A stretch of DNA of 64,000 nt from the NCBI GenBank assembly GCA_023205875.1, contig CP060768.1, positions 1 to 64,000 on the forward strand. The letters are read 5' to 3'. Position numbers and translations under genes: made by a program. The DNA comes from Chloropicon primus. Its lineage: Eukaryota; Chlorophyta; Chloropicophyceae; Chloropicales; Chloropicaceae. Positions 41,438-49,780 of this stretch are shown here, in pieces. The notes beneath the pieces were generated by a model. That model worked only from the letters and a program-made list of their open reading frames with translations. It had not been told where the DNA came from and did not search any database. Within the stretch, counting starts at the first letter, position 1. Each line of letters starts with the position of its first letter.

Positions 41438-42363
41438 ATGAAGGCTGCTATGTTGACCAAGTCCACTTTCGCCGGGGCCAGGCTCGCCATCAAGGCCGCC
41501 AGCAGAAGATCTGCCTCCATGAGAATCGGGGCCAGGGCCGAGGTCGGCCTCTTCTACAGCACCTCCACTGGTAAGAGCGAACGACGAACAGCGGACAACA
41601 GCAACAACGTCGGTGTCGTCGACGACGACGGCGAGGTTCTTGAGCGGAACGGCACGACGTGAGCCTGCCTGCTTGCCCGACGGTCTTTCTTTCGTGTGTT
41701 GGCTTGGCCTCGAGGGGTTCTCCCTTGCTTGTCGAATGCGATCGCAATGCCGGAGACGCAAAAGTCCTGACACATGACCTTCCTTCCTTCCTTTCCTTTC
41801 CTTGCTCTCTCCTTGCTCTCTCGTTCCGTTCCGTTCCGTCCCGTTCTTCTTCTTCTTCTTCTTCTTCTTCTTCTTCAGGTAACACCGAGGCTGCTGCCGA
41901 CTGGATCAGCCAGAAGTTCGAGGGAGACATCTCCGACCCAACTGACATTGGTGAGATCGACGTGGACGACTTGACCGAGTACTCCTCGCTCATTGTGGGT
42001 GCCCCAACCTGGAACACCGGAGCCGACGAGGGAAGGTCCGGTACCGCGTGGGATGAGGTCCTCGACGAGATCAAGGACCTCGACTTGAGCGGAAAGAAGG
42101 TCGCCGTCTTCGGGTGCGGAGATAGCTCTTCTTACGGAGACTACTTCTGCGACGCCATCGAGGAGGTCTACAGCGCCATGAAGTCGGCCGGAGCCACGAT
42201 GGTCGGATCCGTTGCCACCGACGGGTACGACTTCTCCGAGTCCAAGTCCGTCATCGACGGAAAGTTCTGCGGACTCCCACTGGACGAGGACAACGAGAGC
42301 GACATGACCGAGGACCGCATTGCTGCCTGGTGCGCCCAGATCTCCGGCGAGGGTCTTGCCTAA
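41438..42363 (+). CDS. fld: Flavodoxin, plastid
   Basis: Exons 41438-41570 and 41879-42363 give 205 residues. Flavodoxin is an FMN electron carrier that replaces ferredoxin at photosystem I, typically when iron is short. Residues 1-34 are Ala/Arg/Ser-rich (MKAAMLTKSTFAGARLAIKA), a chloroplast transit peptide. The mature protein starts EVGLFYSTSTGNTE, where the STSTGNTE phosphate loop spans the splice site. APTWNTGADEGRSGTAWDE holds the Trp that stacks on FMN, and GCGDSSSYGDYFCDA the Tyr of the second loop; a long-chain type insertion precedes the end. The 308-bp intron ends in a (TTC)n run before its AG. Codon use (GGA, GTC, AAG, GCC) suggests high expression. Confidence 0.95.
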
Positions 42364-42690
42364 ATGGAAGAAGAATGGGTTCGAACCAAAAGCGTTGTTG
42401 TTTGCGTGGAAGACCGGACACATCCCTACGTTCTTGGAGGCTATCTAAGGGTTTGGGTTTAGTTAGTTTTTTTTTTCCATAATCGTTTTCGGAGAACGGA
42501 ATAGAAAGAAGTCTTTCTTTTTCTCCCATCACAAGTAATGGAGAAGGCTTCAAGTTTTTTTTTGTTTTGCACTCCCGAGTCCCTCAGCCCTCCCGCCTAA
42601 ACCTCCTCTGCCGTCTCCACAGCCCAGGACTCGACGCCTCGACCTCGACTCGAGCAAAGCAGAGGACAGGACGGGACGGCGTGCGGAGGG

Positions 42691-43143
42691 ATGGCGGAGG
42701 GAGGGACGCAGGAGGAGAGGTCAAGAAACGCCGGAGCGGAAGCCGTCGAGACCGGCCTAAGGAGCGGACTCCTCGCACTCGGTGTCTCCTCCGTCTGCGT
42801 CGGTCTCGCCAACCAGTTCTGGCCCGGGTTCAGAAACGGACTCAACGTCAGTGGAAAGACGGCGCTCGTGGTAAGACCACTCGACTCCGCGCTGCTCCAC
42901 GGATCGAGGAACCAATCCATCGCTGACTCCTCGATCGCTCTTTTGTGTGTGTGTGTGCGTGTGTGTTCGTCCAACCAACCATCCATCCAACGACGACGAC
43001 GACGACGCTTCTGATGACGACGGTTGGACTTGATGATCCAGGTGACTCCTTTCTTCTTTTACTTCTTCCTGGATGCGGAACACAAGCTGAACGACCTGCG
43101 GAAGAAGAATTACGCCAGGATGCGATCGAAGGACCACCCGTAA
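42691..43143 (+). CDS. Small ENOD93-like membrane protein
   Basis: Two exons (42691-42870, 43042-43143) encode 93 residues. Two hydrophobic segments (about 26-42 LRSGLLALGVSSVCVGL, and 60-69 TPFFFYFFL) separated by the block WPGFRNGLNVSGKTALV recall the early nodulin 93 family, found widely in plants and algae and linked in plants to mitochondria. Like its relatives it ends in a basic tail (LRKKNYARMRSKDHP). The match rests on pattern only, so confidence is moderate. The intron contains a GT run and CGACGACGACG repeats. Confidence 0.6.
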
Positions 43144-43646
43144 GACCAACCAATCCAATCCAATCCAACTCGTCGTTTGTATAACAACATCCATGGTACT
43201 ATTGCTGCTGGTGCTCGTGGTGTCACAGGCAGGCAGGAAGGATTGCGGATGCTTCGTTTCAAACACGAACGAGACCCATCCAATCGAAATCCAAATCCAA
43301 ATCCAATCCAAACTTGAGCCCCTGGCCTTCCACCTTCCGTCACGCAGCCCTCATCGTCGTCGTCGTCGTCGTCCACTGCCACCCAAAGTAACCCTGGTCC
43401 AACCATCCCCGTCCATGAAGAGAGAAAGGGAGACAGAGGGAGATCCGGATCTGTGGAAATGAGAGCGATCCCGTCCCCTTCCTAACCCATCGTCCTGGCC
43501 TTCTCACCCCCTGCGTCGCATCGCATCGTCCTCTCCTCCTCCAGGCTCAAGGCTTCATCCCTCGACAGAACAGCAGTAGAGAGAGAGAGAGAGCTGAGCT
43601 GGTGCTGGTGGTCGCTTGCTCGGTTTCTGTTGCATGGCTGCTCGTG
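43144..43646. other. Intergenic region upstream of FANCM-like gene
   Basis: About 500 bp. Contains CCAATCCAATCCAATCC (43147), AATCCAAATCCAAATCCAAT (43286), GTCGTC repeats and a short (GA)n run at 43577-43592. No gene seen. Confidence 0.5.
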
Positions 43647-45665
43647 ATGGAGGAGGAGGAGGAGGACGTGTTCGAAGACGAGGCCTTCCTCCTCCAGGTT
43701 GACTCCCTCGTCCAGGATTACGCCCTCCACCGGAAGAAGGCCAAGACATCCCAAGGGGAACAAGCGGTGAGCCAAGCGGTAAGTCATGACACAGGGAGGT
43801 GGACGCAGGAGCGACCGGAGGGAGAGGCGGCGAGCGGCGAGGGAGGGACAGGTGGAAGGACCTTGGGTCGTGTCACGCAGGAGTGTGGTGCGGTGGGGAC
43901 GGCGACGACGGGAACCCAATTGGACGACGCGGAGGAGGACGTCTTCGAGGATGAGGATTTCCTCCTGCAGATCGACTCCTTGGTCCAGAACTATTCTGTG
44001 GGGAAGGAGAAGGAGGGGATGGTAAGGGGAACGCCAAGCGATGCCGCGGGGGGACATGCCTCTGAAAAGCTGGATTCGATGGGCCCGCCGATCGCAAGGG
44101 CAAGGAGCACTGGGCAGAGCAAGGCTGAGGTCCAACCTCAACCTCAAAGGGGAACTCTCCCCCAAGGCTTCGCGCTTCGGGCCGAGTCTGTCGGGGTTGA
44201 GAGTGCAGCAGGTGTGAATAGCGTTCCCCTTGACAGCATGGCTGCGGAGACTTGGGTCCTGCCCTCCGATCCACGCGCCCGACCCTACCAGTCGAGCATT
44301 GCGTGTTCCTGCCTGTTCACCAACACCCTCGTGTGTCTTCCGACGGGTCTGGGCAAGACTCTTGTCGCTGCCGTGGTGATGGCCAACTACAGGAGGTGGT
44401 TCCCTGACGGAGTGGTGATCTTCACGGCCCCCACGAGGCCACTGGTGCACCAGCAGATAGATGCGTGCACAAAAATCATGAGAATACCAAAGGAGCAAAC
44501 GGTCGAGCTCACCGGGAGGAGACCGATCGAGGACAGGGAGAGGGAGTGGCAGAAGAGCGCCATATTTTTTGCAACGCCACAGGTGGTGGAGAATGACATC
44601 GTGAGGGGAGTCTGCCCGAGGAAGAGGATCGTTTGCGTCGTCTTTGATGAATGCCACAGGGCCGTGGGGAAACACGCCTACGCTTCTGTTGCCAGGCACC
44701 TGCGCAGCAAGGGTGTGAAACACCGTTGCTTGGGACTCAGCGCGACGCCGGGTTCAGACAGAAAAAGACTTCAGGAGGTCCTGACCAACTTAGGCATTTC
44801 CAAGGTCGAGTTCAGGGCAGAGTCTGACCCAGAGATCAAGGACTACGTGCACCTGAGACACCTTGAGAAGAGAATCGTGGGGGCCTCGAGTAGCAAGTAC
44901 AACGGCATGAAGTACTGGAAGGGTGACATGAAAATCTGTGAGCTCAGGCTAGTCCTCGCGGAGCACTTTGGCAACAGCCCGAACAAGAACGTCATCGTAT
45001 TCTGCGCCACAAGGGAAAGGGTGCATGACATTGTTGCGGCGCTGAGTGGGGACCCTGGCATCAAGGCGGCCGCGTTCATTGGACAAGGCTCTTCGTCACT
45101 TCAGGGGAAGGGGGCGAAGGGCGGGAAAGGGAGAGGGATGAACCAAAAGATGCAGCAGGAGGTGCTAAAGCAGTTTAGGAAGGGATTGATCAACCTCTTG
45201 GTCGCGACCTGCGTCGCGGAGGAGGGTCTGGACATCCCAGAAGTCGGCCTCATCGTATGCTACGATGCTTCTGTTTCTCCCGGGAGAAACATTCAGCGCA
45301 TGGGGCGCACTGGAAGGAAGGAGGAGGGAAGGGTGGTTTACCTACTGACAAAGAAAGAGAGGGATGACTACGATCAGATGGAAGAGAGGGAGAAAAGGAT
45401 ACATTCGGCTTTGAGTTCTGGGTTTTTATCCCTGAGCTTGAGCCCGAGAATGATTCCTCACAAGTTTCAGCCAAGACCCATCCTGCTCGAAGAGAACAAG
45501 AAGGAGAAGAAGAAGAATGCTGCCCCGCCACCGATCAGCAACAATACAAACAGCTCGCCCCCCCCACCCAAAGGCATGTCTTTCGATTTCTTCTTCCCCT
45601 CTTCGCTTCAAAAGATTTTCATCGACAAGAACAACAATGTGACAGTAACACCTTGTAACGTGTAA
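43647..45665 (+). CDS. FANCM: FANCM/Hef/Mph1-type DNA helicase, short form
   Basis: A 672-residue superfamily 2 helicase/translocase that remodels stalled forks. Core motifs: LPTGLGKT (about 231), VVFDECHRAVG (about 330), LSATPGSD, VATCVAEEGLDIPEV and QRMGRTGRKEEGRVVYLL (about 548), all closest to FANCM. The N-terminus has the acidic sequence EEDVFEDE(A/D)FLLQ(V/I)DSLVQ twice, at about residues 5-25 and 95-115. Compared with FANCM and archaeal Hef, the helical insertion between the two helicase lobes is nearly absent and there is no nuclease-like domain; the protein stops 100 or so residues after motif VI in a Pro/Ser/Asn tail. The stop lies next to a rearranged antiporter fragment, so the gene may have been cut at a breakpoint. 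The start is the first in-frame ATG. Confidence 0.88.
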   Translation: MEEEEEDVFEDEAFLLQVDSLVQDYALHRKKAKTSQGEQAVSQAVSHDTGRWTQERPEGEAASGEGGTGGRTLGRVTQECGAVGTATTGTQLDDAEEDVFEDEDFLLQIDSLVQNYSVGKEKEGMVRGTPSDAAGGHASEKLDSMGPPIARARSTGQSKAEVQPQPQRGTLPQGFALRAESVGVESAAGVNSVPLDSMAAETWVLPSDPRARPYQSSIACSCLFTNTLVCLPTGLGKTLVAAVVMANYRRWFPDGVVIFTAPTRPLVHQQIDACTKIMRIPKEQTVELTGRRPIEDREREWQKSAIFFATPQVVENDIVRGVCPRKRIVCVVFDECHRAVGKHAYASVARHLRSKGVKHRCLGLSATPGSDRKRLQEVLTNLGISKVEFRAESDPEIKDYVHLRHLEKRIVGASSSKYNGMKYWKGDMKICELRLVLAEHFGNSPNKNVIVFCATRERVHDIVAALSGDPGIKAAAFIGQGSSSLQGKGAKGGKGRGMNQKMQQEVLKQFRKGLINLLVATCVAEEGLDIPEVGLIVCYDASVSPGRNIQRMGRTGRKEEGRVVYLLTKKERDDYDQMEEREKRIHSALSSGFLSLSLSPRMIPHKFQPRPILLEENKKEKKKNAAPPPISNNTNSSPPPPKGMSFDFFFPSSLQKIFIDKNNNVTVTPCNV

Positions 45666-45667
45666 AG

Positions 45668-45915
45668 TATCAATCCGTCGATCAAGCCCCAGCGGTTCAC
45701 GCAGCGGGTGTCAACCTCCAGGCCTTCACGGCGCTTCCTCACGCTCATTTGGACTTGGTACTGCAGGAGCTCCTTCTGCTTGCGCGCAAACAGGAGGGTG
45801 AACGACAAGGCCCAGGGAGAAATGATCGCGCTGATCAGGACCGCCAGAACGACGCTCGCAAAGGTGTCCGGGCTCATGATCTCGAGTGCCAAAGAAGTGT
45901 TGGCGACAACAAACG
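45668..45915 (-). pseudogene. Inverted fragment of the cation/H+ antiporter gene
   Basis: On the minus strand this stretch is nearly identical to 54438-54700 of the intact antiporter gene (VVANTSLALEIMSPDTF... through ...NRWGLIDG). It differs by a few substitutions and a loss of about 15 bp at the site where the parent reads RGMLNHAYLEVD and the fragment REGLEVD. It begins directly at the FANCM stop codon and ends in AT-rich DNA. Only about 250 bp of an 1845-bp gene is present, so it cannot make the transporter. High identity means a recent copy. Confidence 0.92.
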
Positions 45916-45929
45916 TTATGAACAAACTT

Positions 45930-48090
45930 GAATTCGTTTAAACTAAAACTAAAATACAAACCTATTGATAGGATATATGATTTATAATGACAATATGATA
46001 ATAGTATTCAATATATTTTTCAGAAAGCTGAGGCGTCCGTCAATAGTTTTTTTGGCCGAAAGCCGGTCGATTCCTCAAAGTTTGTCCCAGTCCCGCCATG
46101 TAAAGGACCTTCCGACGCCCGTATCGTCCGCTGAGAAACAGTCCCGCGAGATGGCAAAGATGGCAAAGATGGCAAAGATGATGGTGAAAAACATGCACAA
46201 ACATAGCACATGAACAAAATCAGCAAATATATATATCTTTACGCTATTGGGGGAAATATATATAATTTCTCCTCTAAGAGAAGCTTGTCATTGTATACTA
46301 ACTTTGCCATCCGGAGGGACATGTCCATTTTCTTGAACAAAAAAAACGTACAACAATACAAAATATTATTACTCATTACTTATATATGAAAAATAGATTG
46401 TCAAAGATTTTCAAATCCGTTGACACATATTAAATCTAAACTTATTCATCAACCTCAAAAAGCATATAAAACGTGCAGCCGTTTAAGGCTTAAGGCTTTA
46501 GGAAAAAATGTAGATAAAAAATAATTGTGCCTTTATCATTAAAATAGGCTTGATAAATTTTGATTGTGTTGCAGAAGATCTACCATCTTCACTGTCTCAT
46601 AATATTGTCTGGCCCCAAAGCTTCAACGACGCTTCCAGTTCGTCCATCTGTTGAATTTTATGGCGCATTAAAGTGACGCAAGCAACAAAGACTCAAGTCA
46701 TCGAGAAAAAAAAATGGCAAAATCGTGAAAATAGCATAATACGGTAATACGATTGCAAGACAAATGCATCCGCCAATATGCACGGCTTACTTCATGTTTA
46801 TGTTTATCTTGGCCTGTATATCAATATCCCAAAAGCGAGCATAAGAAAGACCTAGACGACGGTGGTATTACTCCATCGGAACCAAAAGCGACACAAATAA
46901 TATGTGAACATGGACCATGCATTGACAACCGTCATTTTGATTTATATCGTAGACGTACGAAGACAATATGAAAGTGGTGCAAAAATGTACGCAAGATAGT
47001 ATATGGATTCAATACTCCAAAAAAAATATATCAAAATATTTTCTGACAATGGCATTGGTAAGCAACCTTACCTTACGTGCTTGGAAACATGATCTCAAAG
47101 CTTTTGGTTGTTGAACCGGTCTCGTGTTATTGCTATGTTGGCGTTTCGAAAACTGTATTTGCCCACTATACTTGCTCTGTACATGCAGCAGAGAACCAAA
47201 GCCGATAAAATTGTCTCGGTGAAAATCATGTTTGGTTTTGCAAGAAACGCATCTATTACAGTTTCTTTGACAATTTCTTTCAATGACACTCCTCTCTGTC
47301 GACATGAGTTACTTTCTTAGGCCTGCGAAAATCAGCAAGATGAGAAGCGAAGAGATTATGGCTATGGATGGATGAGGTAAGGCAATCAAGCAGGGAAGAA
47401 TGGAAGCAAAAGGGCACTGGTTCGGGAATGAGCAAATGAGCCAAGGACAGGCGAAGCATTACAGATGCGTTGGACTTGTTCATAAAATATGAATTTCAGG
47501 TAATTCAAGATCGCAATGCCCTGAAATGAAGTCAAAGGTGGCTTGACAAGGAAAATAACATATGAAAAACAATTTTGTTTGTTATTTGTAGGACAAAGAA
47601 TCGCTGCCGGAGAAACAACCTTGTTTATCCCTCAACTACGACCACTTATTTCAAATATCGCGCACAACAACCTAAACCAAAATATCCTCCAAATTCAATT
47701 CATCCTCCTCCTAGTGATCCCATGTGTCGCCACTGGTGGAAGCAATGTCATATGCATCGTAGTTGGCTTCGACCCAATCGCCGACTTCCTAATTATAAGC
47801 TTTTCTTGTGCATCTCCTTGGCCTCTATGGACAAGGCGGGTCCTGGCTTCGAAGCCACTGCAGAACATCGAGGTGACCTCCTCCAGCTGCCTCTCTACAA
47901 GTCTCCTCGTTCCAAGGGCAAGGTGGATGCTGGCTTCAAGGCCACTGCAGAACATGTGAGTGGAGGGAGAGAGAGAGAGATGGAGGAGGAGGAGGAGACG
48001 TTTGTCCTTGCTCGGTAATAATAATACTTTACAAACAATCTGGAAGTTGATAGAGAGTTTATACAATGAATTCATATTTTTTTTGTTCTT
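45930..48090. other. AT-rich island with no recognisable gene
   Basis: Base composition changes abruptly here: long runs of A and T (46220-46560 and 46990-47040 are extreme) against GC-rich flanks. The longest open frames are 60-147 codons and I recognise none of them; examples lie at 46753-46971 (plus), 47009-47305 (minus) and 47575-48018 (plus). No inverted or direct terminal repeats, transposase, reverse transcriptase, tRNA or rRNA was seen. It may be an inserted foreign or organellar segment, a low-GC relic, or spacer without selection. Confidence 0.8.
47832..47957. repeat. Two imperfect copies of a repeat of about 87 bp
   Basis: GGCTTCGAAGCCACTGCAGA at about 47850 and GGCTTCAAGGCCACTGCAGA at about 47936 lie in similar surroundings (CAAGGCGGGTCCT, then CAAGGTGGATGCT). 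The period is about 87 bp. It sits at the telomere-distal edge of the AT-rich island, where GC content rises again. It can be read in several frames, so coding is not established. Confidence 0.7.
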
Positions 48091-48096
48091 CTTCTT

Positions 48097-49260
48097 CTAG
48101 CTGCTCTTGTCTCCGACAATCAGACGCTGCTCTTCGTCGTCCCCAAGCACGTCATGTGTAACCCCGTTAGCTCCGGGGAGCTTCTTGTCGTCCCTCTTGC
48201 TCACGACTACCAGAACCATGCCAAAGATGATGGCTATCATGGACAAGATATCTTGCATCTCAGGCTTTGTCCCGAGGGCAAGAATCGAGAGCATGAGGGT
48301 GAACGGCGACTGCAGCACCGTGTACAGAGACACCACCGAGGCGTGCAGCTTCTTGTTGGCCCACGTCGACCCTCCGTACGTGAAAGCAGTTCCAACTACA
48401 ACTGCGTAAAGGAAAGCAACCAAGACGTGCGTGTTGCTCAGGTACGTGAACTCGTGCAGGATCCCGTCAAGGGACTGGAAGTAACCGATGCACGTCACGA
48501 CTGTCAAGAAACTACCGATCGAGTAGTACCAGGCAGTGCTTGTGAGCGAAGGGAACTCGTGAACAATCTGCTTTTGCACCAAGTACAGCGTCCCGAGAGC
48601 CAAGGTCTGCACCAGCAGGATTCCGTGACCCAGGAGAGAGTTCTGCGCCAGCTTCTCGTAGAACGATTGCTCTTGCGCCAGGGCTTTCTCGTCAATTACG
48701 GTGATGTCAGAAGACACTAAGCTCTCCGTGCTCTCTATCAAGGCATCCTCCAAGACGTCCCTGGGCATATCCCCCGTTCCCTGGTCGTTGCTGGGGTGAC
48801 TATCCGACATGGCCGCAACCACTGCCCCGCTCACTGATATGGCTATCCCCGTGATCATGTAAGGGTTCGCGGGCTCCACCTTGAAGAGGACCGCCCAGAA
48901 AGCCGTCCACACCGGTATCAGTGGCTGATAAATCGCAGCAGTGATGGGTGACACGAGGTTCAAGGCGAGAATGAACCCCACTATGTTGATAAATATCAGG
49001 ACGCCGAGAAGAAAAAAGACCCTCATCTCCTGCTTGGTTGGCATCTTCGGCTTCGGGTCGAAGATTCCCGCAAGAAGGAGAAGCACCAACGAGGCACCCG
49101 CTTCTCGTATCAGGGCAAAGAACAATGGACTCACTCCAGTGTTCAGAGCAACCTTCCCGAGGACGTGCCAACCCGCAAAAGCAAGCTGCACGAGAATCAT
49201 GATGGCCGTCGCCACATTCTTCCCCCTCTCCTCCTTGATTGCGCTCTCCGACCCACTCAT
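48097..49260 (-). CDS. EamA/DMT-family membrane transporter
   Basis: A 387-residue intronless protein of the drug/metabolite transporter superfamily (plant WAT1-like relatives). About ten hydrophobic segments form two halves: the first half begins VATAIMILVQLAFAGWHVLGK and contains SPLFFALIREAGASL, a typical EamA block; the second contains YAVVVGTAFTYGGSTWANKK and SVVSLYTVLQSPFTLMLSIL. A long hydrophilic loop with acidic residues (SHPSNDQGTGDMPRDVLED) separates the halves. Both termini appear cytosolic. Substrate unknown. It lies just beyond the AT-rich island and is transcribed toward it. Confidence 0.9.
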   Translation of the reverse strand: MSGSESAIKEERGKNVATAIMILVQLAFAGWHVLGKVALNTGVSPLFFALIREAGASLVLLLLAGIFDPKPKMPTKQEMRVFFLLGVLIFINIVGFILALNLVSPITAAIYQPLIPVWTAFWAVLFKVEPANPYMITGIAISVSGAVVAAMSDSHPSNDQGTGDMPRDVLEDALIESTESLVSSDITVIDEKALAQEQSFYEKLAQNSLLGHGILLVQTLALGTLYLVQKQIVHEFPSLTSTAWYYSIGSFLTVVTCIGYFQSLDGILHEFTYLSNTHVLVAFLYAVVVGTAFTYGGSTWANKKLHASVVSLYTVLQSPFTLMLSILALGTKPEMQDILSMIAIIFGMVLVVVSKRDDKKLPGANGVTHDVLGDDEEQRLIVGDKSS

Positions 49261-49780
49261 CTCCCTCTCCTCTCCTCTCCTTCCTCTGCTTCTGCTTCTG
49301 CTTCTGTCCTGCTGTGCTTGGCTCCTTGGACGACGCCCGTCAAACTACGACAGAAAACTCAGAAGACTCTTTCCTTTACGCAGGAGGGAGGTCCACTACG
49401 ACAGAAGGCGCTCTCCTCCTTCCCGACATGCCCTGCCCTTCTCACTCCTCTCCTCTCCTCGCTCTCCTCGCTCTCCTCGCGTGTGTTGCCCTCGACCCTC
49501 GCGCTCTGATCTCGAGAAGCGGGAAAAACGACAGAGCGATCGAGATCGAGGGAAGGGACCGCTTTCGAGAGGAAGGGACAACCGACACGGGGAGGGAAAG
49601 GACAAGAGGGGGCAAGAAAGCGAAAGAGTATCTCACGGGCTTTCGATTGATACATCGGTTGAAGGGCTACCTTACGGGCTTTTGATTGATAACTCACCTG
49701 AAAGTTTCAGCCTCGAAGTGGTCCCTGTCACTCAATTGAATGAGAGGGAGGGGAGAGGAGCCTTGAGTGAGAGGAGGACC
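49261..49780. other. Divergent region with a 38-bp imperfect repeat
   Basis: About 520 bp between the transporter start and the next gene. Two imperfect copies of ACGGGCTT(T/C)TGATTGATA spaced about 40 bp lie at 49637-49695, and CTCGCTCTCCTCG repeats lie at 49450-49485. The open frame of the downstream gene extends through this region without an ATG that looks natural. Confidence 0.5.

Noticed and set aside
42376-42388. GGTTCGAACC resembling a tRNA T-loop
   Set aside because: No anticodon arm or acceptor stem can be folded around it; it lies just after the flavodoxin stop.
45930-48090. AT-rich island considered as a transposon or virus-derived segment
   Set aside because: No terminal repeats, transposase, polymerase or capsid-like sequence was seen in any frame, so no family is assigned.
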